A DNA stretch of 64,000 nt, from positions 131,697-195,696 of the forward strand of contig NZ_FPJZ01000002.1 of the NCBI RefSeq assembly GCF_900119485.1, written 5' to 3'. The notes below the pieces were generated by a model. That model searched no databases. It was not told where the DNA came from and saw nothing but the letters and a program-made list of their open reading frames with translations. A program made the translations under genes and the position numbers. Positions 43,018-51,862 of the stretch are shown in pieces. The stretch comes from Thermoactinomyces sp. DSM 45891. GTDB lineage: Bacteria > Bacillota > Bacilli > Thermoactinomycetales > Thermoactinomycetaceae. Position 1 is the first letter of the stretch. Each line of letters opens with the position of its first letter.

Positions 43018-44244
43018 TCATGATGCTACCTTTGGTATAGTATGTTTCTTGCTACTTGCAAGCTTGTATTTTGCACGCAGAAGAAGAGGGACACCTAGAA
43101 GTGTAACAAGAACTAAAACTCCAAAAATGATCAAGGGTTGCCCTGCCCCGAAGTAACTTAACAACCATCCACCTACTATAGGTGACAATACATTCCCTAG
43201 CTGAGAAAAACCCATAGCTCCAAAATAAGTGCCCTTTAACTCAGGTTTTGCAATAGAATCAACTAGAGCATCCGTCAGTGTAAATATGAGGATTTCTCCA
43301 ATCGTAAACAGAATAATTACGATACCAAGTGCAAAGAAGTGTGAAATAAACGCTATACTCAAATTACTAGCGCAAATACATAGACTCCCCACTATTAATA
43401 CTGTATACGGAGAAAATTTTTGCGCAATCCGTACAACAGGGTACTGAAATACCAGTACAGAGATGGCATTGAGTGACATGAGGTAGGAAATTTTCACTCC
43501 ATCTCCGAATCCAGGAAGCGTTGCAAAGTATTGTGGAAAAGTAGCATTCAGACTCCCGTAACCAAATGCGCAAAAAAGAACCCCCATAATAGTGAATAAG
43601 AACACCGTATCCGTTCTTGTTACATGAAAAGCTCTCCGCAGGCTAATCCGCTCAGATAAATCGTTCTTATAAAAAAGTGTAGGGTAGGCACGAGATTGAT
43701 AGACTAACACCAGGCCATAGAGAGCATACACAGCAACTGCAAAGAGAAACGGGGTAGTAGATCTCGATGATCCCAGCACCACTCCTATTAAAGGTCCAAA
43801 GACAACTCCTATATTAATTGCGGCGTAACGTAGATTATAGATGAGTAGTCGCTTCTTTTCCTCCGTTATATCGGATAACAGCGCCCTAGACGAAGGTTCA
43901 AATATCGATTTACACAGACCGTTAAGCGCATTGACGAGGAAAAAGGCGAGAACACTTTGACTAAATGCAAACCCTAAAAAAACAAAAGCTCCGCCAAAGA
44001 CGGATGTCAGCATAACCGTTTTATGTCCAATTTTATCTGCTAAAAATCCCCCATAGAAACTAGCTAAGATCCCAATACCCGAACTAGAAGCAATAACCAA
44101 CCCAGCTTCAATAGGGGTTGCATGAAGGACATTCGTCAGATAAATAGCTAGGAAAGGAATACTCATCGAAGTTGAGAACCTACCAAACATCGTACCTATG
44201 ATGATAGTCCAACCGATCGGGTGAATATCCTTCAGATTTTTCAT
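43018..44244 (-). CDS. Major facilitator superfamily transporter
   Basis: 408 aa with about 12 transmembrane helices. The MFS loop 2-3 motif is GGFLADKIGHKTVM (about 61-74), and SIFEPSSRALLSDITEEKKR fits motif in the TM4-5 region of multidrug exporters. Similar to YfmO/MdtH-like drug efflux proteins; the substrate cannot be told from sequence. GGGGG lies 11 bases before the ATG. Monocistronic. Confidence 0.9.
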   Translation of the reverse strand: MKNLKDIHPIGWTIIIGTMFGRFSTSMSIPFLAIYLTNVLHATPIEAGLVIASSSGIGILASFYGGFLADKIGHKTVMLTSVFGGAFVFLGFAFSQSVLAFFLVNALNGLCKSIFEPSSRALLSDITEEKKRLLIYNLRYAAINIGVVFGPLIGVVLGSSRSTTPFLFAVAVYALYGLVLVYQSRAYPTLFYKNDLSERISLRRAFHVTRTDTVFLFTIMGVLFCAFGYGSLNATFPQYFATLPGFGDGVKISYLMSLNAISVLVFQYPVVRIAQKFSPYTVLIVGSLCICASNLSIAFISHFFALGIVIILFTIGEILIFTLTDALVDSIAKPELKGTYFGAMGFSQLGNVLSPIVGGWLLSYFGAGQPLIIFGVLVLVTLLGVPLLLRAKYKLASSKKHTIPKVAS

Positions 44245-44427
44245 CTTGTGTCTGTCCCCCTTTGTGATGTTCTGAACAATTATAAATTATATTATTTTAT
44301 ATTAGCATAATACAATCTAGTAATAGTAGATAAGAGGAACCCAAATATTACAATCACTTTCTGTTCTCAAGGGCAATACCATTTCCCTAAGATAATTCCT
44401 ACTATTTTTACTTTTATTAAGAAATCA

Positions 44428-44456
44428 TTTACTTTTCATATAAATTTAGATAGTAT
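44428..44456 (+). promoter_or_regulatory. Probable promoter of dctA
   Basis: TTTACT (44428-44433), 17 bases, TAGTAT (44451-44456), 60 bases upstream of the start. Confidence 0.5.
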
Positions 44457-44515
44457 ATTACTAAATTTCATTTTTTACGATATCCATCAAAACAAAGAGA
44501 AAGAGGCTCATATTT

Positions 44516-45772
44516 ATGAAAAAACTTTTTTCTAACCTAACCTTTCAGGTACTCATTGCGATCTTTCTAGGAATTTTATTTGGTTTCTTAATGCCAAGTG
44601 TCGCAAAAGAGATGAAGCCTCTAGGAACCCTTTTTATTAACTTAGTAAAAATGTTAATCGCTCCCATCATATTCCTTACAATCGTCTTAGGAATCGCCAA
44701 GATGGGGAATATGAAGAAAGTGGGCCGGGTCGGTGGAAAAGCTTTGCTCTATTTTGAGATTATTACGACCATCGCTCTCCTAATTGGCCTTCTTGTCGCT
44801 CATTACATTCAACCCGGAGCAAATGTGAATCTGGCATCCATTAAAGCAGGTGATGTATCCGAGTTTACCAAAGCAGGAGAGAAGATGGACTGGGTGGACT
44901 TTTTCATTCACATCGTTCCCGAAAATGTAGTGGGTGCCTTTGCCAAAGGTGATATTTTGCAAGTCGTTCTATTTGCCGTTCTATTTGGATTTGCACTTGC
45001 TAGCTTTAGCGATGACTATAAAAAACCCATCATCGATCTATCAGAACGAATATCGAATGTCTTCTTCCGCATCGTCCAAATGGTTATGCGTGTAGCTCCG
45101 ATTGGTGCCTTTGGCGCGATATCCTATACCATTGGAAACTTCGGACTAAAAACATTGATGCCACTGGGTAAACTCATGATCTCCGTTTACTTAACTATGG
45201 CCATTTTTATCTTCGTTGTTCTCGCCATCGTTTGTAAAATATATAAGTTTAGCATCTTCAAATTCTTGCGGTTTATCAAGGACGAAATATTAATTGTTCT
45301 CGGAACTTCCTCTTCTGAGACAGTACTGCCTAGAATGTTAAACAAAATGGAGAAGTTTGGTTGCTCTAAATCCGTTACCGGCCTAGTTATACCAACCGGT
45401 TACTCCTTCAACCTAGACGGCACCTCGATCTACCTATCGATGGCAGTACTCTTCCTCGCTCAAGTATTTAGCGTCGATCTCAGCATCTGGCAAATGGTTA
45501 CTATTTTCGGAATCCTCATGATTACATCTAAAGGAGCCGCAGGGGTCACAGGTTCGGGATTTATCGTTTTAGCCTCCACCCTCTCAGCCTTGCATGTAAT
45601 CCCTCTTGAGGGTCTAGGATTACTACTTGGCGTTGATCGTTTTATGTCTGAAGCCCGCGCTATTACTAACTTAATAGGAAATGGAATCGCTACCGTCGTA
45701 GTGGCCAAAAGTGAGGGAGAGTTTGACGAAGAACAAAATAGACGAGCATTAGCCGAAATGAAAGCATCGTAA
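44516..45772 (+). CDS. dctA: C4-dicarboxylate:cation symporter, DctA-like
   Basis: 418 aa of the DAACS family. The opening PLGTLFINLVKMLIAPIIFL and KKVGRVGGKALLYFE are DctA-like. The reentrant loop signature SSSETVLPRM and the TM7 motif SFNLDGTSIY are complete. It imports succinate, fumarate or malate with protons or sodium. Glutamate transporters GltP/GltT are related, but the loop sequence favours dicarboxylates. No dctSR-type two-component pair is adjacent. Confidence 0.88.
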   Translation: MKKLFSNLTFQVLIAIFLGILFGFLMPSVAKEMKPLGTLFINLVKMLIAPIIFLTIVLGIAKMGNMKKVGRVGGKALLYFEIITTIALLIGLLVAHYIQPGANVNLASIKAGDVSEFTKAGEKMDWVDFFIHIVPENVVGAFAKGDILQVVLFAVLFGFALASFSDDYKKPIIDLSERISNVFFRIVQMVMRVAPIGAFGAISYTIGNFGLKTLMPLGKLMISVYLTMAIFIFVVLAIVCKIYKFSIFKFLRFIKDEILIVLGTSSSETVLPRMLNKMEKFGCSKSVTGLVIPTGYSFNLDGTSIYLSMAVLFLAQVFSVDLSIWQMVTIFGILMITSKGAAGVTGSGFIVLASTLSALHVIPLEGLGLLLGVDRFMSEARAITNLIGNGIATVVVAKSEGEFDEEQNRRALAEMKAS

Positions 45773-45782
45773 TTGACTTCAG

Positions 45783-45818
45783 TTTTATCACACTCTGTCC
45801 CAGCGGAGTGTGATAAAA
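45783..45818 (+). terminator. Hairpin after dctA
   Basis: Perfect 13-bp stem TTTTATCACACTC/GAGTGTGATAAAA (45783-45795 with 45806-45818). The plus-strand side lacks a T-run, so termination efficiency is uncertain. Confidence 0.6.
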
Positions 45819-45837
45819 CGAAGTGGATAAATGATTA

Positions 45838-45866
45838 TTTACATTCTATTTATTTCATTGTATGAT
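45838..45866 (+). promoter_or_regulatory. Promoter of tRNA-Ala
   Basis: TTTACA (45838-45843), exactly 17 bases, TATGAT (45861-45866), 11 bases before the tRNA 5' end. Confidence 0.75.
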
Positions 45867-45877
45867 TAGCTTGTTAT

Positions 45878-45953
45878 GGGGCATTAGCTCAGCTGGGAGA
45901 GCGCTACACTGGCAGTGTAGAGGTCAGCGGTTCGAGCCCGCTATGCTCCACCA
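45878..45953 (+). tRNA. tRNA-Ala (anticodon GGC)
   Basis: 76 bases including an encoded CCA end. Acceptor GGGGCAT pairs with ATGCTCC (one G-U). D-arm AGCTCAGCTGGGAGAGC, anticodon stem CTACA/TGTAG with loop CTGGCAG, so anticodon GGC. T-arm GCGG-TTCGAGC-CCGC. It has its own promoter and terminator and is not in a cluster. Confidence 0.98.
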
Positions 45954-45963
45954 TCCAAATCAT

Positions 45964-46013
45964 AAACAGTCACCCAGCGCTATCACTTTTTAGACAGCGC
46001 TGGGTGACTGTTT
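45964..46013 (+). terminator. Terminator after tRNA-Ala
   Basis: Perfect 18-bp stem (45964-45981 with 45996-46013), T-rich tail. Confidence 0.93.
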
Positions 46014-46316
46014 ATTGTAAGAAAAAAGAATCTAGATATTCAAACGAAAATCTTAGTGCGTATAAAGCAAATGGAATGCCCATAATGCCTCAAAGCAATA
46101 ACTCTTCCATTCTGGCGAAGGGAAACAACAAATGTTTTAGAATATTAAACTGTTGGCCCAGTTGGATATTCTAAAAGTTGACTCTTGAATGCTAGCCTCC
46201 AGCGATAAAAGACCATCATCACTTTTCAAGCATCCCCCCTTCCTTTCAAATTGGCAAATCTCCTATCTAACATACCCTTCATATTGTTCTGTTTGTTAAA
46301 ATCAAAGAACAGAAAA
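46014..46316. other. Intergenic region between tRNA-Ala and the DGQHR gene
   Basis: 303 AT-rich bases. TTTTAGAATAT (46135-46145) and ATATTCTAAAA (46166-46176) form a perfect 11-bp inverted repeat with a 20-base loop; it could be a terminator for the minus-strand gene. A weaker TGTTCT/AGAACA hairpin lies near 46280-46312. No duplicate of the tRNA 3' end is seen. Confidence 0.45.
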
Positions 46317-47420
46317 CTATATTCGTATAGATTCATATGGGATACTATTTTCTATGAGAGCATTACATACTCCATTTACTCCTCCTCCAGTACCACTAAA
46401 AACAAACTTCTCTTTTAGTGGATCGTAGTTTCCACCATAACCGTTCCACATTTTATTGTCATGCTTCCAATTTATGTTTCTGAGTCCAGTTAGATAGGTT
46501 TTCCAATCGACAATTTGATGATTATTCAGCAAATAATATGCATACTTACCTATACCTTGCATTGTAACTGCTAGCCCAATAATATACTTATTGCGATTAT
46601 TGCAATCGTTAGGTAGCGAGTCGAAAATAGTATTTAATACTTCGTTTACTGTTTCTTTCATCTCATCATAGTTACTATCATTTAATTTGTGATCTTTGTC
46701 CTTGTCTGTCCCACTGATAATGAATGAAATTGTATTTCGTAATGTTGATAAAACCATAAGGTTTGTATTTTTATCCCTCAATTGCGTTTTTTCAGTTTCA
46801 ATACCGTACAGAACAAGGTATTCATTCTCTTGTTTAAGCTCTTTAGCCATACGATTGTACAAATCTGTGTTATCAAATTTTAATGAAATTGACTTACTGG
46901 GCTTAGCCGCTAGTAAATTCAAATCATGAAAAAGCTGTTGCTCATGTTGCTGACTCATGTTATCAAAAATCACAACAGGTACACACATATTCTCTAGCCG
47001 CTCAAGTTTTTTTGCTAAATTTTCTTTAGCATCTTGATCTTTAGCATTTGAAAGCTCATTACGCAATGTATTTAGGGCTAATTTTATCCCTTCGATTCGA
47101 TGTTGACCATCATTGATACTTAATACAGAATTAATATCCAGGCTAACTGCATGAAAATTATCATCATATTTAATTGAGCCCTTTGAAGTTGCTGTGACTG
47201 CACTTAAAAAACAATAATTACTTGTCTTTAAACCGCTCAATATATATTTAGCAATATCTTTAACACGCACCATATTAACTTTTCTCTGAACATCAGGAAA
47301 AATCACCAATAAACGTTCAACTACATTAAATGGTATTATGGTGACAAACACATTTTTCCCAAATTGATTTCCAGCCGCTCCGTTAAAATTAACAGATATA
47401 CCATTTTTTTTATTATTCAA
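46317..47420 (-). CDS. Orphan DGQHR-domain protein, DndB-like
   Basis: About 367 aa. The hallmark motif INDGQHRIEGI lies at about 102-112, followed by VPVVIFDNMSQQHEQQLFHDLN, the second conserved DndB/DGQHR block. DndB regulates DNA phosphorothioation operons, but no dndCDE genes are here, so the role is unknown; DGQHR proteins also occur alone on mobile DNA. AT-rich and Asn/Lys rich compared with neighbours, and next to a tRNA: signs of transfer. I chose TTG at 47420, 9 bases after GGGAG; the ATG at 47444 falls at the predicted transcription start. Confidence 0.75.
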   Translation of the reverse strand: MNNKKNGISVNFNGAAGNQFGKNVFVTIIPFNVVERLLVIFPDVQRKVNMVRVKDIAKYILSGLKTSNYCFLSAVTATSKGSIKYDDNFHAVSLDINSVLSINDGQHRIEGIKLALNTLRNELSNAKDQDAKENLAKKLERLENMCVPVVIFDNMSQQHEQQLFHDLNLLAAKPSKSISLKFDNTDLYNRMAKELKQENEYLVLYGIETEKTQLRDKNTNLMVLSTLRNTISFIISGTDKDKDHKLNDSNYDEMKETVNEVLNTIFDSLPNDCNNRNKYIIGLAVTMQGIGKYAYYLLNNHQIVDWKTYLTGLRNINWKHDNKMWNGYGGNYDPLKEKFVFSGTGGGVNGVCNALIENSIPYESIRI

Positions 47421-47453
47421 ACTGATCATCTCCCTTTTTTTCATTATATACTT

Positions 47454-47482
47454 ATAGTATAACGAATTTAATATATTGTAAA
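47454..47482 (-). promoter_or_regulatory. Promoter of the DGQHR gene
   Basis: On the minus strand TTTACA (47482-47477), 17 bases, TACTAT (47459-47454). Expected start of transcription near 47447 excludes the ATG at 47444 as a normal start codon. Confidence 0.6.
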
Positions 47483-48046
47483 TATTATATTGCGGCTTAA
47501 AAAGACTTCAAAAACATTGTAGCTAATTTAGACATACTGACCTACAGTACTCTGAAAGAAAAATGATCTACTTGTGGGCTATCTATTCCCATTTAAAGAT
47601 ATTAATAGAATGAATTTTCTTTTTATTTAATATGATTATAACTCCTTTGTTGAATAATCCATACTCAAAAAGTACGTGAAGATAAAAAATAAATCACTTT
47701 TAAGCGAACAAAGGAAGTTTTCTATGACGGCATTGTTCAAGTAATTTTCTTACAGGATATTCTCTGCGTAATTTCTCTTTGGTTCAAGGAATATCGGTAC
47801 TGTTCATTTGAGCTAGTTTAATGGTTTTTTATACTTACGATCGTATATATTTACATAAAATATATAAATTTATTTTAAAAAGAAATGAACATAAAGTTCA
47901 TTAAAACTAATTATACTTTACTACAAAAACAGATGGCATTTACAAAACCCTTTATAATACCTTTGTAATCTATCGTTAAAATGTCTTTTGACCATTTCAA
48001 TCTAGCATTCTATTCATAAACAAAAGATTTATAATAAAGTTTTAAC

Positions 48047-48078
48047 TGTAAATTTATATAAAAACATATAAATTTACA
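48047..48078. promoter_or_regulatory. Perfect 13-bp dyad upstream of a secreted protein gene
   Basis: TGTAAATTTATAT (48047-48059) and ATATAAATTTACA (48066-48078), 6-base spacer AAAAAC. TATGAT boxes follow at 48085-48095, so the dyad covers the -35 region. Likely an operator; regulator unknown. Confidence 0.55.
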
Positions 48079-48134
48079 TCATTCTATGATATGATTTGAT
48101 TGTTCGATAAACTTTGAATAAGGGGTTGTTGTTA

Positions 48135-48596
48135 ATGAATGCAAAACGTTTCGTAGTAGGAATGATCGCATGTGGAGCTATGGTAGTAGGTGCAGGGTTT
48201 GCTACACCTTCCACTACTCAAGCAGCTGAAGTTAGTAAAGTATCTCAAGGCGGATGGGAAGAGGCTACTTTCACAGTAGAAAATAATGCTTCTATTCCTC
48301 AAGTAGTATCTGCACAAGTAGATACGAAAGTAGAAAGTACAACCATGGTGAAACATGGCAAAAAGACGTATGTATATCTATCGCTTGGCACTAAAGGTGC
48401 TGTGTATGACTTCAATGTAAAAACAGCAGTTATTAAAGACGGCAATCTTTCTCTATTAGTTCAAGCAGAAATGAATCCATTAATCAGAAAACTAATGCCA
48501 AGCCCAGAGTTCGTAGTTCTTTCTTTTGATAACACCAAATATCAAATCAATGAAGTACACGGACATCTTGTTGAAGGTGCAATTCCTGTTCGTTAA
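48135..48596 (+). CDS. Small secreted protein of unknown function
   Basis: 153 aa. Clear Sec signal peptide, residues 1-31 (FVVGMIACGAMVVGAGF core, cleavage near TTQA-AEV). The mature part of about 122 residues is predicted beta-rich (TMVKHGKKTYVYLSLG; SPEFVVLSFDNTKYQI) with no Cys. I do not recognise a family. ATG at 48135 follows AAGGGG; the in-frame TTG at 48114 has no SD. A perfect dyad upstream suggests tight regulation. Convergent with the LTA synthase-like gene, sharing a terminator. Confidence 0.75.
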   Translation: MNAKRFVVGMIACGAMVVGAGFATPSTTQAAEVSKVSQGGWEEATFTVENNASIPQVVSAQVDTKVESTTMVKHGKKTYVYLSLGTKGAVYDFNVKTAVIKDGNLSLLVQAEMNPLIRKLMPSPEFVVLSFDNTKYQINEVHGHLVEGAIPVR

Positions 48597-48616
48597 TCAG
48601 TAGCCCTACATAAAAC

Positions 48617-48667
48617 TTCCCTCAGATAGCAGTTTATGATTGCAACTGTCTACTTGAGGGGAGCTTT
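48617..48667. terminator. Terminator between secreted protein and LTA synthase-like gene 1
   Basis: TCCCTCA/TGAGGGGA outer stem (48618-48624 with 48655-48662) with inner TAG-AGTT/AACT-CTA pairs. T-rich on both strands. It shares GATAGCAGTT with the hairpin at 50881. Confidence 0.8.
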
Positions 48668-48675
48668 TCCGTTTA

Positions 48676-50766
48676 CTAATCTTTCATCTGAAAAACATTA
48701 GAGACGGCTAGGTCCATTCCTTTCGTATCCACATTCTTCACTTGAACCTTAGACTTCCCAAGCCCCTGTGCTTGTTCTTCTGACACGATTCCTACTAAGC
48801 TACCATCTGGTTGGTACGTAGTCTTCAGTTCTTTTCCATCGAGATAAATCTTACTCGGACCCGAAAAGATTTTACCTGTCACTTGGATTGATTTTTCTTT
48901 TCCAGATCCCTGCAGAGCGACGTGATAAATGGACATCTCTCCGTAGCCATAAATATACTTTTTGGTTGCAATTTGATCTTTTAGATTACCGTATCCATAA
49001 CGCTTACCGAACAGAATATCATATTGTAACATCCGATAATCAGCTAGATCTTCCGGTTTCATCCCCAGCTTCTTATAGGAATCTTGCGGAGGAATAACAG
49101 AAAAACGCTTCGACAGATTATAAAGGTAATCTGTATAGTAGGTTCCTTCTTTTTGAGCTAAATGGAGCACATACGGACCTACAAAAGCAGAGCTAATGTC
49201 TAACTTATCTTGATGCTCTGGTAGATAATTATTCCATACCATGAGCGGAGTACGATACATCTTGTTAAGGAAATCAGGATCACTTGATCCACTGATATAG
49301 TTCATTTCTTTATAGGCTTTATAATTAGCCCCTAGGGCTGGTAAGTGATCACCAAAGAAAACGACAATCGTCGGTTCCTTACTCTTCTCATAATGCTCCA
49401 CCAACATCTTCAGCATCTCATCAGCACCAGCAGTACCTGTAGCATAATTTTCTAGCAAATCCTTTGTTTCTGCTGACATCTGGCCATCTACTGTAATCGT
49501 CTTTTCGTTCTCTTTATATTTATTTTGATAAGCCCCATGATTCTCCATCGTATTAGCGAAGATGAAGTCAGAACCAGAGCTCTTCTCTGTGGTTTCAATA
49601 ATCTTTTTCGCCACTTCACTATCTGCGATTTGAGGTCCCTTTTTCTTCTGCTCGAAAAATTCTCCACTAATATAACGAGAAAAACCAAAATTTCGATACA
49701 CTTGGTTAGCTTGGTAATACCAGTTATGGGTTGGGGAAATCGCGGTTGAATTATATCCTTGCCTGCCTAAGATACTCGCGAGAGAATCAACACCATGATT
49801 TACATATTGGTTATATGCAACTGACCCAGATGGCAGGAAACGAACTGTATTTCCTGTCAACACTTCAAACTCTACATTCGCTGTCCATCCACCGAATTGA
49901 GGAGATAGCATCTCTCCATTCGAGTATTTTTTCTGTAATGAGTGATAAAATGCCAATGGGTCCTTACTAAACTTTACATTCTTCATTTTGGTCGGATCCC
50001 ACAAGGACTCACTTAATACCACGATAATATTCGGTTTATCTTTCGAGTTACCTTTCTCGCTTTTCGAGATCCCATTAATCAATGACTTAATTTTTTCTTC
50101 GCTATATCCTTTCGGTTCTTTAATAAATACCTGATTAATATTTAACATAGTCGAAACCAAAAAGCCATTTCGAATATAGTTATTTACTGGATGAACAGAG
50201 GAATGAGCGATTCCTAGCATTTTTTTAATCGGAATAGGTTTGTCTGTATAGGCCACATTTAGTAACAGAATCGATAGAATAAGGAAAATTCCTCTCTCTA
50301 GCCACGAGAACTTCTTTTGGAAATGAGGTAGCTTCTTGATCAGCACGATACTTACCGTCACAAAGCTAGCTACTACCAGAACCATATATAGTGAAACCTC
50401 TTGTATATATCCGGTCAGATCAAATGCTTCGCTTGCAAGTAACACATCCCAAGGCATCATAGGGGCATCGATCGTCCTCCACTTAATACCACTAATAAAA
50501 GCAATGACTACTAAAACCACAGCAATGGTCCAATATGCGATCTGAGCTCGCCCAATCAAAGCGATACAAAATGATAACAAGCTATAAACAATCAAAAAAG
50601 TAAGTACTACAGAAGGAAAATCACCAATATCAAATAACCATCCTGATAATGATCGAAGACTGCCTCGGTTGAGTAACTCTACCACCACAACAAGAAGCAA
50701 GGTTAAAATCCATAAAGAATATCGAGATTTCATATAGTTTATTAGGTAATGTAATTTTGATTTCAT
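48676..50766 (-). CDS. LTA synthase family protein, copy 1
   Basis: 696 aa. Five N-terminal transmembrane helices (to about 190) and an extracellular sulfatase-fold domain. Metal and catalytic motifs: VVLSESLWD (Glu), GGWTANVEFEVLTGNT with the Thr nucleophile, SPTHNWYY, TMENHGAY and VVFFGDHLPAL. The family transfers glycerolphosphate from phosphatidylglycerol to a growing lipoteichoic acid chain. A C-terminal beta-rich domain of about 80 residues after the sulfatase domain is not typical of LtaS. ATG at 50766 follows GGGAG by 10 bases; the frame to 50817 has no SD. Confidence 0.88.
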   Translation of the reverse strand: MKSKLHYLINYMKSRYSLWILTLLLVVVVELLNRGSLRSLSGWLFDIGDFPSVVLTFLIVYSLLSFCIALIGRAQIAYWTIAVVLVVIAFISGIKWRTIDAPMMPWDVLLASEAFDLTGYIQEVSLYMVLVVASFVTVSIVLIKKLPHFQKKFSWLERGIFLILSILLLNVAYTDKPIPIKKMLGIAHSSVHPVNNYIRNGFLVSTMLNINQVFIKEPKGYSEEKIKSLINGISKSEKGNSKDKPNIIVVLSESLWDPTKMKNVKFSKDPLAFYHSLQKKYSNGEMLSPQFGGWTANVEFEVLTGNTVRFLPSGSVAYNQYVNHGVDSLASILGRQGYNSTAISPTHNWYYQANQVYRNFGFSRYISGEFFEQKKKGPQIADSEVAKKIIETTEKSSGSDFIFANTMENHGAYQNKYKENEKTITVDGQMSAETKDLLENYATGTAGADEMLKMLVEHYEKSKEPTIVVFFGDHLPALGANYKAYKEMNYISGSSDPDFLNKMYRTPLMVWNNYLPEHQDKLDISSAFVGPYVLHLAQKEGTYYTDYLYNLSKRFSVIPPQDSYKKLGMKPEDLADYRMLQYDILFGKRYGYGNLKDQIATKKYIYGYGEMSIYHVALQGSGKEKSIQVTGKIFSGPSKIYLDGKELKTTYQPDGSLVGIVSEEQAQGLGKSKVQVKNVDTKGMDLAVSNVFQMKD

Positions 50767-50880
50767 CCAATTATATCTCCCATATATAATGTAGTATAGA
50801 CATTTAATATAGACCAAGTGATTATACCATGGAAATAGAATGATTTATGAACTCCAATTTCAACCAATAAGGAACACAAA

Positions 50881-50934
50881 AAGCTCCCTTCTGATAGCAG
50901 TTCATACTTTCAACTAACTATCCGAGCGGAGCTT
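50881..50934 (-). terminator. Terminator of the dgkB operon
   Basis: AAGCTCC/GGAGCTT (50881-50887 with 50928-50934) with inner GATAG-AGTT/AACT-CTATC. Minus-strand tail is T-rich. Confidence 0.85.
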
Positions 50935-50939
50935 ATTAT

Positions 50940-51827
50940 TTACGGAACAAATACTTCTAGGTGCTTTGTCAAGATCTCAAATCGCCCTGACAACTCACCA
51001 GTAGCCCACTCTCCATCTAGATTTAAGTTGAGGGGTTCCGGTGTTTTGATATTAAGACTCTTTGTCTGAAAGTAAATGACCCGAGAGTCATGTACATGCT
51101 GTCCACGATAAGCTAGAGCAGCTAAGTGTAGTAGATCGGGAATTTTGGTCTTCGGCACAATAATCACATCAAGTAATCCATCATATAACGTTGCTGAGGG
51201 TGCAATTTTTTGAAATCCACCTACAGAGACACTATTCGCGATGAGGAAGAGCAGGACTTCAATCTCCCACTCTCCCTCTGGTGTCTCAATATGGATCGGG
51301 AAAGGATCACTTAACGTGCCTAATTTCTCCATCGCCTTCGCATAGTAAGCAAGCGGTCCTAATACCGTTTTTAGTTTACTTGGCGCCTCATAGGTAACTT
51401 CTGCAATCCGCCCCGCAGCTGCAACATTAATAAAATAACGTTCCCCATACTTTCCTACATCAATACGCTTTATCTTGCCTTCTTTTACTATACTGGTTGC
51501 CGCTAAGATATCCCGCGGTAACTCAAGAGCTCTAGCAAGGTCGTTTACAGTTCCCGCGGGTAGTATCGCGAGCTTAGGCGGATTCGGATGGCTCGCTAAT
51601 CCGTTCACTACTTCATGAAGAGTTCCATCCCCACCTGCAGAGACCACTAAATCAAATCCGCTTTCAGCTGCAGCTTGTGCTTCTTCCGCCGCACTCCATC
51701 GATACTTGGTTGCAAAACAAGATGTCTCATACCCTGCGTCTTCCAACCGATTGAGAATTTTGGCAAGGTTTCTCTCCACCAATTCCCGGCCTGCTGTTGG
51801 ATTATAGATAAGGCGAGCACGTGGCAT
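50940..51827 (-). CDS. dgkB: Diacylglycerol/lipid kinase, DgkB-like
   Basis: 295 aa, YegS/BmrU-type lipid kinase. Nucleotide site: IYNPTAGRE (8-15) and SAGGDGTLHEVVNGL (GGDGT 65-69), then LPAGTVNDLARAL. In Gram-positives DgkB phosphorylates the diacylglycerol released when LtaS uses phosphatidylglycerol, returning it to phospholipid synthesis. It lies 35 bases after an LTA synthase-like gene in the same operon, which fits that job. ATG at 51827 follows AAAGGGTGGG. Confidence 0.92.
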   Translation of the reverse strand: MPRARLIYNPTAGRELVERNLAKILNRLEDAGYETSCFATKYRWSAAEEAQAAAESGFDLVVSAGGDGTLHEVVNGLASHPNPPKLAILPAGTVNDLARALELPRDILAATSIVKEGKIKRIDVGKYGERYFINVAAAGRIAEVTYEAPSKLKTVLGPLAYYAKAMEKLGTLSDPFPIHIETPEGEWEIEVLLFLIANSVSVGGFQKIAPSATLYDGLLDVIIVPKTKIPDLLHLAALAYRGQHVHDSRVIYFQTKSLNIKTPEPLNLNLDGEWATGELSGRFEILTKHLEVFVP

Positions 51828-51862
51828 AAAAGCCCACCCTTTCCTCGATAAGCTATCTATCT

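Larger units (their letters stand above)
47421..48134. other. AT-rich intergenic region with divergent promoters
   Basis: 714 bases without a convincing gene. It contains the DGQHR promoter (47454-47482) and the dyad upstream of the secreted protein gene. ATATATTTACAT and ATATATAAATTTAT near 47850-47875 loosely resemble the dyad arms. Composition is far more AT-rich than the flanks, so foreign DNA or a gene remnant is possible. Confidence 0.4.

Noticed and set aside
45878..46316. Integrated element with attachment-site duplication at tRNA-Ala
   Set aside because: No integrase gene and no repeat of the tRNA 3' end within the window, so an element boundary cannot be shown.
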